The position numbers and the translations under genes are program-made. The notes under the pieces are model-generated. The model had not been told where the DNA came from, searched no databases, and saw only the letters and a list, made by a program, of their open reading frames with translations. Below, in pieces: positions 10,226 through 20,952 of a DNA stretch of 64,000 nt. Location: assembly GCF_000003195.3 (NCBI RefSeq), contig NC_012870.2, positions 16,608,501-16,672,500 of the forward strand, in the 5' to 3' direction. Source of the stretch: Sorghum bicolor. Lineage: Eukaryota; Streptophyta; Magnoliopsida; Poales; Poaceae. Position 1 is the first letter of the stretch. Each line of letters begins with the position of its first letter.

Positions 10226-13200
10226 CTAGGGGTAGAATCGACGTAGCTGTTCGATGTTCCATGCGTTGGTGAAGATTGCCCCCTTTTCGTCCGCCAATTT
10301 GTACGTTCCTGGCTTAAGGACCTCGGCCACCACATACGGGCCTTCCCAAGGTGGAGTCAGCTTGTGGCGTCCTTGGTTGCTTTGCCAGCGTCGTAGGACA
10401 AGGTCGCCTACGTTGAGGTCCCTCTTGCGCACGTGCTTGTCGTGGTAGCGTCGGAGTCTCTGCTGATATCTGGCGGAGTTGAAGAGAGCCATGTCTCGAG
10501 CCTCCTCGAGTTGGTCGACCGCGTTTTCTCGAGTTTCTTTGTTCGATTGCTCGTTGTAAGCCTTGAGTCGAGGTGACCCATACTCGAGGTCTGTGGGGAG
10601 GATAGCCTCAGAGCCGTAGACCATGAAGAACGGGGTGTATTTGGTGGCCCTGCTTGGCGTTGTCCTAAGGCTCCATAGGACTGAGGAAAGCTCCTCGACC
10701 CATTTCTTGCCGAATTTCTTCAATCGATTGTAAATCCTTGGCTTGAGTCCTTGCAAAATCATGCCGTTGGCCCGCTCGACCTGGCTGTTAGTTCGAGGGT
10801 GGGCTACTGCAGACCAGTTCACACGGATATGATGCTGATCGCAGAAATCCAAGAACTTTCTGCCGGTGAACTGGGTGCCGTTGTCGGTGATGATGACATT
10901 GGGGACCCCAAACCGATGGATGACGTCGGTGAAGAAGAGGACGGCCTGCTCAGAGCGGATGTTGGTGATGGGTCGAGCCTCGATCCATTTTGAGAACTTG
11001 TCAATGGCCACCAGCAAATGGGTGTATCCTCCCTTCGCCTTTTGTAGAGGTCCTACTAAATCGAGCCCCCATACCGCAAACGGCCAGGTGATGGGGATCA
11101 TCTGAAGAGCGTGGGCGGGCAGATGCGTCTGCTTGGCGTAGAACTGGCACCCATGACATGAGCGTACGAGCTCGATGGCATCCGCCACAGCCGTTGGCCA
11201 GTAGAAGCCTTGCCGAAAAGCGTTCCCTACAAGGGTTCGTGGAGCGGCGTGGTGGCCACAAGCCCCCGAGTGCAGGTCATCGAGGAGTTTTCGGCCTTCT
11301 TCTACGGTGATGCAACGTTGTAAGACCCCCGTCGGGCTCCGTCGATATAGCTCGTTGTCTTCACCATAGATCACATATGATTTCGCCCGTCGAGCGATAC
11401 GACGAGCTTCTGTCTTGTCTTCTGGCAACTCGCCGCGGATAAGGCAGTCGAGGAACGGTGTGCGCCAATCGAATGGTCGACCCGGTCGTCGTTCTATCTC
11501 CATCATCTCTTCCACCATCAAGAGCGTATCGACAGCATTGGTTGGTTGGGCGGTGGTGGCGTCGACGCCAGCCCCCGTGCCTAGGTCGACGGATGGCTCG
11601 GGCAGATCTTTTGAGAATGCATCAGGCGGCACCGTGCCTCTGGTCGATGCGATCTTGGCGAGTTCGTCGGCTGCTTCGTTGTAGCGTCGAGCGACATGGA
11701 CAAGCTCGAGACCGTGGAACCTGTCCTCGAGTCGACGGACCTCCTTGCAGTACGCTTCCATTTTTGGGTCGTGGCAGCTCGAGGTTTTCATTACTTGGTC
11801 GATGACGAGTTGGGAGTCACCTCGAACGTCGAGGCGCCGGACTCCTAACTCGATAGCGATCTTGAGACCGTTGACGAGGGCCTCATATTCTGCGACATTG
11901 TTAGATGCGGCAAAATGAATCCTGATTATGTACCTCATGTGGACGCCCAAGGGTGAGATGAACAGCAGGCCGGCTCCGGCTCCAGTTTTCATGAGTGACC
12001 CATCGAAATACATCGTCCATAGCTCCGCCTGGACCTGGGTCGGGGGGAGCTGGGTGTCCGTCCATTCTGCAATGAAGTCTACCAGGGCCTGCGATTTGAT
12101 GGCCTTGCAAGGCGCATAAGTGAGAGTCTCACTCATGAGCTCGACCGACCATTTTGCTATTCTTCCCGTGGCTTCTTTGCTCTGGATTATTTCGCCTAAA
12201 GGGAAAGACGAGACCACCGTGATGGGGTGGCCAAGGAAGTAATGCTGCAGCTTGCGACGGGCGAGGATTACGGCATAAATCAGCTTCTGGATTTGGGGAT
12301 AACGTGCTTTGGTCTCCGAAAGCACCTCGCTGACGAAATATACTGGCCTCTGAACTGGTAACGCATGTCCCTCCTCCTGCCTCTCGACCACCACCGCCGC
12401 GCTGACGACCTGGGTCGTTGACGCGACGTAGAGGAGCAGCGGCTCTGCAGGTTGGGGTGGAACCAGGACTGGTGCAGAGGTCAGTGTCTTCTTCAGCCTT
12501 TCGAGTGCTTCTTCGGCCTCAGGGGTCCAAGAAAAGCGCTCGACCTTCTTTAGGAGTCGGTATAATGGTAATGCCTTTTCTCCTAGTCTCGAGATGAAAC
12601 GGCTCAGAGCCGCCAGGCACCCCGTGACTCTCTGTACACCCTTGACGTCTCGGATCGACCCCATTTTCGTGATGGCCGAGACTTTCTCGGGGTTGGCCTC
12701 GATGCCGCGCTGCGAAACGATGTAACCTAGGAGCATGCCTCGAGGCACACCGAAAACGCACTTCTCGGGATTGAGCTTGATCCGGCTGGTGCGTAGGCAG
12801 CTGAAGGCAATCTCGAGGTCCTGGATCAGGTCTCCTCGTCGCTTTGACTTGACGACAATGTCGTCGACGTAGGCCTCGACCGTTGACCCTATATGTTCGC
12901 CAAATACGTGGAGCATGCAACGTTGATACGTGGCTCCCGCGTTTCGAAGCCCAAATGGCATGGTCACGTAGCAATACATCCCAAAAGGCGTGATGAAAGA
13001 GGTCGCGAGCTGGTCGGACTCTTTCATTTTTATTTGGTGGTAACCAGAATATGCATCAAGGAAAGAAAGGGTTTCACATCCCGCGGTAGAATCGACAATT
13101 TGATCAATGCGTGGCAATGGAAAGGGAACTTTCGGACATGCTTTATTCAGACTAGTATAATCGACACACATCCTCATTTTCCCATTCTTTTTCTTAACTA

Positions 13201-13453
13201 ATACAGGGTTTGCTAACCAGTCAGGATGATGAACCTCCTTGATGAATCCGGCCGCCAAAAGCTTGTGGACTTCCTTGCCAATGATCTTGCGCTTCTCCTC
13301 ATCGAATCGGCGCAACCGCTGCTTCACTGGCTTGGAACCGGCTCGAATCTCCAAGGAGTGCTCGGCGACTTCCCTCGGTATGCCTGGCATGTCCGAGGGA
13401 CTCCATGCAAACATATCGGCATTTGCACGGAGAAAGTCGACGAGCACGGCTTC
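10226..13453 (-). CDS. pol: Gypsy pol: RT, two RNase H domains, integrase
   Basis: An open frame of about 1,075 codons in the same frame as gag-pro, separated from it by one TAG. RT comes first and carries YVDD at about residue 193, counted from a GTG at 13447. The element's own RNase H follows, then a second archaeal-type RNase H (near FDGS and VAEYEAL). The integrase has an HHCC-type zinc region and catalytic D796, D855 and E891, which gives D,D-35-E spacing. No chromodomain follows, as expected for Tat. No internal stop or frameshift is visible, so it should be active if it is translated by readthrough or reinitiation. Confidence 0.92.
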   Translation of the reverse strand, partial: EAVLVDFLRANADMFAWSPSDMPGIPREVAEHSLEIRAGSKPVKQRLRRFDEEKRKIIGKEVHKLLAAGFIKEVHHPDWLANPVLVKKKNGKMRMCVDYTSLNKACPKVPFPLPRIDQIVDSTAGCETLSFLDAYSGYHQIKMKESDQLATSFITPFGMYCYVTMPFGLRNAGATYQRCMLHVFGEHIGSTVEAYVDDIVVKSKRRGDLIQDLEIAFSCLRTSRIKLNPEKCVFGVPRGMLLGYIVSQRGIEANPEKVSAITKMGSIRDVKGVQRVTGCLAALSRFISRLGEKALPLYRLLKKVERFSWTPEAEEALERLKKTLTSAPVLVPPQPAEPLLLYVASTTQVVSAAVVVERQEEGHALPVQRPVYFVSEVLSETKARYPQIQKLIYAVILARRKLQHYFLGHPITVVSSFPLGEIIQSKEATGRIAKWSVELMSETLTYAPCKAIKSQALVDFIAEWTDTQLPPTQVQAELWTMYFDGSLMKTGAGAGLLFISPLGVHMRYIIRIHFAASNNVAEYEALVNGLKIAIELGVRRLDVRGDSQLVIDQVMKTSSCHDPKMEAYCKEVRRLEDRFHGLELVHVARRYNEAADELAKIASTRGTVPPDAFSKDLPEPSVDLGTGAGVDATTAQPTNAVDTLLMVEEMMEIERRPGRPFDWRTPFLDCLIRGELPEDKTEARRIARRAKSYVIYGEDNELYRRSPTGVLQRCITVEEGRKLLDDLHSGACGHHAAPRTLVGNAFRQGFYWPTAVADAIELVRSCHGCQFYAKQTHLPAHALQMIPITWPFAVWGLDLVGPLQKAKGGYTHLLVAIDKFSKWIEARPITNIRSEQAVLFFTDVIHRFGVPNVIITDNGTQFTGRKFLDFCDQHHIRVNWSAVAHPRTNSQVERANGMILQGLKPRIYNRLKKFGKKWVEELSSVLWSLRTTPSRATKYTPFFMVYGSEAILPTDLEYGSPRLKAYNEQSNKETRENAVDQLEEARDMALFNSARYQQRLRRYHDKHVRKRDLNVGDLVLRRWQSNQGRHKLTPPWEGPYVVAEVLKPGTYKLADEKGAIFTNAWNIEQLRRFYP

Positions 13454-16400
13454 CTATTTGGGATCGAGGTCGGCGCTGATCGTCAGCGCTTTGCCGTCGG
13501 AGTCGTTGGGGTCGAGCGGGATCTTCTTGGTTCCTTCCGCCGCCTCGAAGCTGCCCGCGTGGCGCTTAGGCTCTGGAGCCTCAGCGGCCAGGGCCTCGAG
13601 CTTTGCGACGAGCTCTGTAGAGCTCTCGACCGCCTCCCCGTACTCGACGCATTCGACGTCGCACTCGTAAGCGTGCTCGAAGGAGGAACTCACAGTGATG
13701 ACGCCTTTGGGACCGGGCATCTTCAGCTTCAAGTAGGTGTAGTTTGGTATGGCCATGAACTTGGCGTAGCCTGGGCGCCCGACGATGGCGTGGTACGTGC
13801 CTCGGAACCCAACCACCTCAAAAGTGAGGGTCTCCTTCCTGAAGTTGGCCGCCGTGCCGAAACAGACCGATAGGTCAATTCGACCTACTGGCAGTGCCTT
13901 TTTCCCCGGCACGACGCCATGGAAACCGCCGGCGCTTGGCTGGAGGCGTCCTCTATCGATGCCGAGGAGGTCGAGAGTCTCGAGGTAGATGATGTTGAGG
14001 CTGCTGCCACCATCCATCAGTACTTTCGAGAGTCGGGTGTTGACGATGATGGGGTCGACGACGAGCGGGTAGACGCCTGGGGCGACTACCTTGTCGGGGT
14101 GGTCCTCTCGGTCGAAAGTGATTGGAGTGCTTGACCAGCTAAGGTACTGGGGCACCGCCATTCTTGCCGCAAAGACTTCGCGACGCTCCCTTTTGCGCTG
14201 CCTCATGGTTAATTGAGTGGAGGGCCCACCATAGATCATGTAGCAGTCGTGGACGGCGGGGAAGCCGTCGTCATCTTTGTTGTCCTCCTTGCTGCCAGCC
14301 TTCTCTTTCTTGGAGTCATCACGCGTATCTTTTTTGAACCCTGGACCGTCGAAATGCCTTCGCAGCATACGACAGTCCTTGAGCTTGTGGTTGGCGCCTC
14401 CCTTATGGTAAGGGCACGGCTCCTCCAACATCTTGTCGAAGATGCCTCCATCCGGAGGACCTCGAGGCTTCTTTCGATCCATGGCGGCGACGAGGTTGTC
14501 ATCGGAATCTCCCCGATGGAACTGCCGCACTTTCTGCTTCTTTTTATTTTTCTTGAGGCCTCGACTGGAGATCCCATCTTCATCGACGGGCTGCTTGCCT
14601 TTTCTTCCTTCTGAGCTGAAGAAGGCGCCAACTGCCTCTTCCCCTGCCGCGTAGTTAGCTACTACGTCCATCAGCTCGTCGACGGTCTGAGGTCGATTGT
14701 GACCTAATTCCCGCACCAAGTCTCGACTGGTGGTGCCCGAGACAAACGCCAAGACGACGTCGTGGTCAGGGATGTGCGGCAGCTCAGTGCGCTGCTTCGA
14801 GAAGCGTCGAGCATACTCCCGAAGAGTTTCTCCTGACTTTTGCTTGCATTTGCTGAGATCCCACGAGTTCCCTGGCCGTATGTAGGTCCCTTTGAAGTTA
14901 CCCTCGAAGACTCTGACCAGATCAACCCAGTTGTGGATCTGATTGGCAGGGAGTTCCTCGAGCCATCGACGGGCGGTGTCAGAGAGGAAAAGGGGTAGCT
15001 GTCTGATGATGGCTCGATCATCACCTCGAGCGCCACCTAGCTGACAGGCCAGCCTGAAATCGGCCAGCCATAGCTCTGGCTTGGTCTCTCCATTGTACTT
15101 CGCGATGCTGGTTGGGGGTCGAAATGGATTGGGCAGGGGCGTGCTGCGGATCGCCCTGCTAAACACCCGTGGGCCCGGTGGCTCGGGGGCCACCCGGTCC
15201 TCGTCGCTGTCGTATCTCCCACCGCGATGCGCGCTATAACCACGCTCTTCCGCGTCTCCGTGCCGGCGGCGTCTATTTTCTTTGATGTCGTGCCGCGCGT
15301 CGTGTCGACGTTGATTGTCGGCAGGGAGGATGAGAGCGGTCTTTCTACCTCGAGGGGGAGGTTGTTGATGGACTGACATCTCTTCTTCGTTTAGAGGCTG
15401 TTCGTCGCGCTTCTCTGTGGCAGCTCCTCGTCGTCGAGACGCCGAACTTTCGGCTTGTTGAACCGCCGCCACCTGGAGCAATGTCTGTACTTCATCTCGA
15501 ATGCGTCGGGCCTGGGAATTCGACGGCTCTGGCATGTTACGTAGTAGCATCGTCGCTGCCACTACGTTCTGGCCTGCTCGAGGGAAACGGCTGACAGGTT
15601 GCTCTGGCTCTGCGTCGCCGACGATCTGTCGATGTACCTCTCGAGCGCGTCTGCGGACACTTCCGCCCGGCGGGTAGGGCAGGTCTTGCTCGAGGATTTG
15701 CTCGAGCAGGACGAGGCGCTCGCGGTCTTCGTCGAGCTTCATTTTGAGCTCCCGCAGCTGCGCGAGCTGCGCGGTTCTGTCTTCCTGAGGGGGGGGGTCG
15801 ACCTGTCCGTCGTTCCCAGGCGTCCTGGGGTCTTCTCGCGCTGCGGGGGCTCGACCACCCGCAGCAGCATCCCGTGTCTCGTCAGTAGTTTCTACCGCCC
15901 CGTCGATGTGATAGCATTCCCTCGTGGGGTCATAGCTATTTGTCTCGGAGTCGGGGTCCGGTTCGGCGGCGTAGAAACACCCACGTCCCTCCTCTAGCAA
16001 TCGTTGCCTGAGGGAGGTGATCGAGTATCGTCCGGGGCCTAGACGACGGAGGCCTCGTACTCGGGAAAGGTCCGGCAGCTCGGACGCCGGCCGCCGCGCT
16101 TCAGAGCTACGTGGGAGGCCCATTGGTCTCTCTACGTACGTCTGGGCGTTTGGGCATATCGCCCTAGCGAGCGACGCCGCGGCGTTGTCCAACCCGAACG
16201 GCAGTGCCGCCGTTGGAGAGAACAACCCGTGTGGAAGTAGCCTAGCTGCGGTGGGGGAGAGCGCGCGAGACGCGTCCCCTCCCGTCGTCGCGCGGTGCTG
16301 AGTCGTCGCGCTTGTTGCTCCGTCACACGGTGCTGCCGCCTTGTGGCCCACGTCCCGCCTTGCACGAGTTGTTGGTCGTGCTGAAGCAGAGGGGCCGCGG

Positions 16401-16606
16401 TGGTGCTGTCCGCGCCTCTTCTTAGGCGGGGAGGCGTGGTGGTGAGGGCGTCTCGGGGCCTTCAACCGTGCTGGTGTGACGTGGGCTCCTCCTGGTCCTT
16501 TGACTGAGAGCAAGATCATGTCGTAGCCGGAGCCCGTAGACATGAACTCGAGACTCCCAAACCAAATCACCGTGGAGCGCGGAAACGGCGAGGCAAGAGT
16601 AGCCAT
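13454..16606 (-). CDS. gag-pro: Gypsy gag-protease polyprotein
   Basis: An open frame ending in TAG at 13454-13456. The start chosen is the first in-frame ATG after the primer binding site (16606). The frame itself is open back into the LTR (16693), and an ATG at 16543 is another option. The N-terminus is Arg/Pro/Ala-rich. The retrotransposon gag domain (PF03732) spans the stretch around PELWLADFRLACQL. A knuckle-like CPYHKGGANHKLKDC has C-x2-H-x5-H-x4-C spacing rather than the usual CCHC. The aspartic protease follows, with LMDGGSSLN as its active-site motif (DGG in place of DTG/DSG, seen in this lineage). Confidence 0.9.
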   Translation of the reverse strand: MATLASPFPRSTVIWFGSLEFMSTGSGYDMILLSVKGPGGAHVTPARLKAPRRPHHHASPPKKRRGQHHRGPSASARPTTRARRDVGHKAAAPCDGATSATTQHRATTGGDASRALSPTAARLLPHGLFSPTAALPFGLDNAAASLARAICPNAQTYVERPMGLPRSSEARRPASELPDLSRVRGLRRLGPGRYSITSLRQRLLEEGRGCFYAAEPDPDSETNSYDPTRECYHIDGAVETTDETRDAAAGGRAPAAREDPRTPGNDGQVDPPPQEDRTAQLAQLRELKMKLDEDRERLVLLEQILEQDLPYPPGGSVRRRAREVHRQIVGDAEPEQPVSRFPRAGQNVVAATMLLRNMPEPSNSQARRIRDEVQTLLQVAAVQQAESSASRRRGAATEKRDEQPLNEEEMSVHQQPPPRGRKTALILPADNQRRHDARHDIKENRRRRHGDAEERGYSAHRGGRYDSDEDRVAPEPPGPRVFSRAIRSTPLPNPFRPPTSIAKYNGETKPELWLADFRLACQLGGARGDDRAIIRQLPLFLSDTARRWLEELPANQIHNWVDLVRVFEGNFKGTYIRPGNSWDLSKCKQKSGETLREYARRFSKQRTELPHIPDHDVVLAFVSGTTSRDLVRELGHNRPQTVDELMDVVANYAAGEEAVGAFFSSEGRKGKQPVDEDGISSRGLKKNKKKQKVRQFHRGDSDDNLVAAMDRKKPRGPPDGGIFDKMLEEPCPYHKGGANHKLKDCRMLRRHFDGPGFKKDTRDDSKKEKAGSKEDNKDDDGFPAVHDCYMIYGGPSTQLTMRQRKRERREVFAARMAVPQYLSWSSTPITFDREDHPDKVVAPGVYPLVVDPIIVNTRLSKVLMDGGSSLNIIYLETLDLLGIDRGRLQPSAGGFHGVVPGKKALPVGRIDLSVCFGTAANFRKETLTFEVVGFRGTYHAIVGRPGYAKFMAIPNYTYLKLKMPGPKGVITVSSSFEHAYECDVECVEYGEAVESSTELVAKLEALAAEAPEPKRHAGSFEAAEGTKKIPLDPNDSDGKALTISADLDPK

Positions 16607-16644
16607 CCGGAAAGGAGTGGGAAATCGATGAAAAACACGCAGGA

Positions 16645-16662
16645 CCCCTACCTGGCGCGCCA
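16645..16662 (-). other. primer binding site of the Gypsy element
   Basis: On the minus strand, TGGCGCGCCAGGTAGGGG begins two bases inside the 5' LTR. This is the standard place for tRNA-primed minus-strand synthesis. I do not assign the tRNA. Confidence 0.8.
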
Positions 16663-16664
16663 AC

Positions 16665-17717
16665 TGTCGGTGTTTTTCCCCCCGGGGGGTCACACCAACG
16701 AGTAAATTTGTATGCGTGCTCCCTTTCCCGGATGGTGATGCAAGAAAACACAGAGATTTATCCTGGTTCGGGCAAGAGAAGGCCCTACGTCCAGCGGGGG
16801 GAGAGAGTTTGTATTATCTTGCACCTAAGTGCTTGTACAGGGGTGAATACAAGCGTGGTATGAAGTGTGAAGCTCTACTACGTATGAGCGTGGCCTTGTG
16901 TCGTAGTGTCTTCTTTTTTCCTCTTCTATTCCTGAGTCTCTCCTTTTATAGCTCCAAGGAGAGACACAGGGTACATTTGTAGATGTTAGAGTAGGGGTCG
17001 ATAGCCGCATGGAGCGCCGACCTACTCGAGGTTTCCGTACAGCATGGCCTCGAGCCGTCCCATCTTGATAGCCCGGTGATGATTACGCTTGCTCCTGCGT
17101 TCTGCCCTGCGCAACGCCTTGCACTGTTTCTGGGGTCGCATGCTTGTACGATATGGCGGCGAATCCGGCGGGGTCGCTGTGGCGTCGTCAGTCGACGCCC
17201 AACTTGTCCCGGGGAAGGAATCCTGTTCGGTCGAGGGTCGGACGCCGCGTAATACGCTGATATCTGGAGCGCTGACCTTGGGTGTCTCGAGGGTGTCCCG
17301 ATTTAGACGCTCTATCCTTATTTCCTGTGTCCCGACACGCCCCGGGTCGTTCGGTAGGAAGGCTGCGAAAAGATTGATGGGACGGAAGCCTGTTCCCCAT
17401 CACGCCTCCCGTGACCTGTGCGTTAGGTGGGGAAGCATCGGGCGCATTTAATGCTCCGGCCCGCGTGCGCGCGTCAGGCGGCGGATGGCGCCCTCGCGCT
17501 CGACGCCCCCCGGTTCGCATGAGCCTGTTCCGTATTCGACGGTAACCAGCGCTCGACGCCTGATCGATTCGCTCGACGCTATTTCCGTCTTCGAGGTTGC
17601 GACCGTCGATGGCGGCGCATACGTGAGATTAGAGCGTCGAATTGAGGGTCTCGACCCGCGTACGGGCAATCTCGTAATGCGCATCGCTGAGGGTACCCCT
17701 TACTGATACCCTCGACA
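16665..17717 (-). repeat. 5' LTR of the Tat Gypsy element
   Basis: 1053-bp direct repeat of 3444-4496. Read on the minus strand it begins TGTCGAGG and ends CCGACA. It supplies the promoter for gag-pol. Confidence 0.95.
16942..16951 (-). promoter_or_regulatory. TATA box in the Gypsy 5' LTR
   Basis: Minus-strand TATAAAAGGA, preceded by GC, is a strong TATA match. It places transcription initiation near 16915 and gives an R-U5 of about 250 bp. The same sequence in the other LTR is at 3721-3730. Confidence 0.65.
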
Positions 17718-17722
17718 ATACT

Positions 17723-18097
17723 TCTAATCTGGATCATTAAATCTGTAGGATATGTGCTGTGAGTCGTTGATTTTGCAGGTGGAATTTGCTTGGAGAAGAT
17801 TTTTTTTCGCGATCGGGCCATTTATCCGTTTTTCATTAAGAGAAAGATAGTTCTGAAAAGCCTGGAGAAGATTTCAATTATAGTAGAGATATGTGTTGTG
17901 AGTCGTTGATTTTGTAGGTGGAATTTGCCTCGAGAAAATTTCAATTATAATAGAGATGAGTTCAAAGGTTAATAGAGGTCTAAGAGCATATTACTAGATA
18001 TGTCTAGGGTGTCCATCTCGGAACTCCCAACTTGCCTTATATAGTTCGATGTAGGATTAGAAGCAAATCTTGTCTTGATAGGCAAACAAGATCCAAC
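17723..18097. other. intergenic with a direct repeat
   Basis: No gene is seen. A stretch of about 40 bp starting GATATGTG at 17749 recurs at 17888 with few changes, which points to a local duplication with a period near 139 bp. Confidence 0.5.
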
Positions 18098-18100
18098 TAA

Positions 18101-18776
18101 GAGCATCTCTAAAGAACTTTGCAAATGAATTTTGCATTTGGTGTTGTTTGCAAAGTCTCAAACTCATTTGCAAAGTTTAAAAAAAATCCAACTCCAAGGG
18201 ACTTTGCATTTAGACTTGGCAAACTCAAAGTGTGGATCCCACCTCCGATTTTTTTTTCACCGATCACGTCCGCGGGGTTTTTTCCCTTCGCGCTATTTTG
18301 ACGTACGTCGTGCGTACCAGTCGTCGCCTAGGCCACGCCGCCAGTTGCCGCCCAGCCCAGGTCTTCACGCCAGTCGCCGCCCAGCCCAGGCCGCGTTCGT
18401 CGTTCGTTGCCGTCATCGTTCACGTCAGTTCGGCTCCGTCCACCTCCGTCCTCATCTGAGGGAAGGTCCCCGCGAGGGAAGGTCGACCTCCGTTCCCGCG
18501 CCGTGGCTGCGTACGTGGCGCGCGCGGCAGGGAGAGCAGACGGGCGTAGAGAAATCGCGCGGGATGGGGGGGCCGGGGGGACGGAGTCCGACGTGGAAGA
18601 CCGAAATTGTAGATGCAAAGTGGTAGGAAGGTTTGCATATATGCAAAGCCTCAACCTCTATTTGCAAAGTTAACCAAATTGCAAACCTTATTTGCAAAAC
18701 CATTAGAGGGGTATTTTCTACTCTTTTTGCAAATAGGGCAATGCAAAGTTTGTTTGCAAAGCCCTTGGAGATGCTC
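18101..18776. mobile_element. Tourist-like element with GC-rich insert
   Basis: A 676-bp element with ends GAGCATCTCTAA and (inverted) TTGGAGATGCTC, flanked by TAA on both sides (18098-18100 and 18777-18779). The outer 150 bp on each side are AT-rich with repeated TTTGCAAA. The centre, about 18290-18600, is very GC-rich and may be a captured genic fragment. No protein family is recognised. Confidence 0.8.
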
Positions 18777-18979
18777 TAATGGTTACGTGTATATCGATCT
18801 ATGTGCAATGTCCTTTGGACGCCCTGCAATGACCTGATGGAAGCTACGATCCAAGGTGCATAGACACAACTTTAAATTTGATGGTAATGCTAAGATCTAA
18901 GCAAAAACATTGATGTATATCACTGTCACCACATCATTGGCATCTAAGTACATAGAGATACTATACAAACGGTTCACAA

Positions 18980-19590
18980 CCCCTTTCTACAGGCGAATAT
19001 TAGTTAGAGTTTAGTTCCCCACATATTATCCTAAACCGAGCATATATTGATTATTTGAGGCCCTAAACGGATTCCAATGGAAAAGTTATCAACTACAAAG
19101 TTTCATAACTTTTTAAGATCTACAACTTTTATATTGGTAGTTTCTCCATCCGAGGTGATTTACAAAATTTGAATTTCAAATTTAAGAAATTCAAACGTAG
19201 TTTTCGACGACAAGATGATTTTAAATGAAAAAAATTATCAACTATAAAGTTTTATAACTTTTTGAGATCTACAACTTTCATTTTATGGTTTTTTCAAATG
19301 GAGTCATTTGAAAAACTCAAAAAATTCAATTTCAAATTATTTCTACAGGCGGATTTCTTAAGAAACTGTGTGTAGAAATATGATTTTTACAAGCGTTTTC
19401 TTAGGAGAACCGCATGTAGAAATACATGATTTCTACAGGCGGTTTTGTTAGGAAAACCGCCTGTGAAAATTGATTTTCACAGGCGGTTTTTGAGTTGGGT
19501 CCGCCAATTTTTTTTTACAGGCGTTCTTTAATTGAAACTGTCTGTAAAAACTAAATTCCACCGCTAGTGTAGAGCTTCTCTGTACTAGTG
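18980..19590. mobile_element. CACTA transposon remnant
   Basis: The right terminus reads TGTACTAGTG, the inverse of CACTAGTACA, and is followed by TAA. Inward of it are many copies, in both orientations, of TTTCTACAGGCGGTTTT-like subterminal repeats (19340-19560). Further inward are the ATCAACTACAAAGTT and AGATCTACAACTTT words common in grass CACTA elements. No transposase and no clear left CACTA end remain. Confidence 0.7.
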
Positions 19591-20952
19591 TAAGATCAGG
19601 CATATCATACCAACAAATATAGAGCACCATTTATGAAGTAATCGAATATCTTCATGTCTTGTTCTGAAGGTTTTGCTAAGTCACATTACATATCCATTTT
19701 ATGAGGTGAAGGTCGTGTTGTTGTCCTCTTTCGATTCTGATTAGGGAATGATATATAGGACAACACCATGGAGGGGTGCCCAGGCACTGGCAGTGGTAGG
19801 CGGCATTGGGGATGGGGAGTAGTGCGGCTCAAGGGAAAAAAAGGAAGACAAAGGGAGAGAGAAACTATGTGTGTGTTTAATTCGTTTCCTATATGAGTCA
19901 GACTAGTAAAACTAAGTCAGGCTAGCTCAAGCTTATCTTTAGCAAGCCAAGATCTGTCTGTTTGGTTGCATGTGTTGCTGAGTCTGGCTAGAATGAATTT
20001 GTGTTTGGTTGATTGATCTGGTTTGCATACAATCACCTCTTTCTGGAGCTGGTGAGTTTACCTCTTTGAGACATTTTCTCAAACACTTGCACGACGTGCA
20101 ACTCTGTCGCGGTGAGCAACGCATCTCTCGCCGCCCTGCATCTCTCACTGTCCTCGAAGTCGTTCAGCAGAGCTCCTCTCCAGCAGTGTGTGTGCTCTCC
20201 TCCTTTCAGCCGCAACCAGCCGGAGGAGTTCCCAGCTCGCCCCGCCGCTGAACATCTCTATCCTGTTGTCGTCGTCTGCGTTGTCATCTCCAGTCGCTCT
20301 TCTCGCTCAAGTTCCAGGTCGAGCGCGGGCGAGCTGCCAGTGCCGGGGAACAGCGCCCGCGAGATCCGGTGCCGGGCGAGCACTGCTGGTGCGGGTGCAC
20401 GGGCGAGCTCCACCCAACCACGAGATCCGGAGCAGCGCCTACTGTCTCCGAGCGCTCCGTCTCTCGCGTCGCCAAGGAGCGGGCCGAGGAGGACGCCTAT
20501 TCCTCCCCTGCCGAGCCGCCGCCGCGGCCACGTCCGGCGGCCGGAGTAGGACGAAGCTAGGGAGCGGGATGAAGGTGGGGGGCAGGGATGGTGACCTCTT
20601 TGAGGAAGTCGCCGTGGCACTTAGGGCGGCCGCCGGAGAACGAGAACGAGAACAGGCTGGGAGGAGGAGCACCAGCCGGGGAGGATCTGGCGAGGAAGAC
20701 GAGGAACTACGAGGAGGCGATGAGACAAACTCAAGCGAGGCTGGCTCGAGCCTGTGAAAGGTCCTAATATGGCTAGAGGGGGGGTGAATAGCCTATTTAA
20801 AAAGTTCTACAAAATCACTAGAGCAAGAGATTAGTAAATAACAAAGCGAAGCTTTTTGCTCTAGCTCTAAGGGGTGTTTGCAAGCCACCTACCCAACAAT
20901 TCTAGTTGCTATGATCACTATGCACACAAGAACTAAGTCTCTACAAGATACA

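Larger units (their letters stand above)
3444..17717 (-). mobile_element. full-length Ty3/Gypsy LTR retrotransposon, Tat lineage
   Basis: A 14,274-bp element flanked by the 5-bp target duplication ATACT (3439-3443 and 17718-17722). The two LTRs are each 1053 bp. Coding direction is minus, so the right LTR is the 5' LTR. It contains a primer binding site, gag-pro, pol ordered RT-RNase H-second RNase H-integrase, an antisense gene between pol and the 3' LTR, and a polypurine tract. The extra archaeal-type RNase H and the antisense ORF are hallmarks of Tat elements (Grande, RIRE2, Ogre relatives). Near-identical LTRs indicate a very recent insertion. Confidence 0.95.

Noticed and set aside
20009..20757. 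GC-rich frames up to 189 codons on the plus strand
   Set aside because: Several overlapping frames of low-complexity Ser/Arg/Ala sequence inside a transposon-like element. No family recognised.
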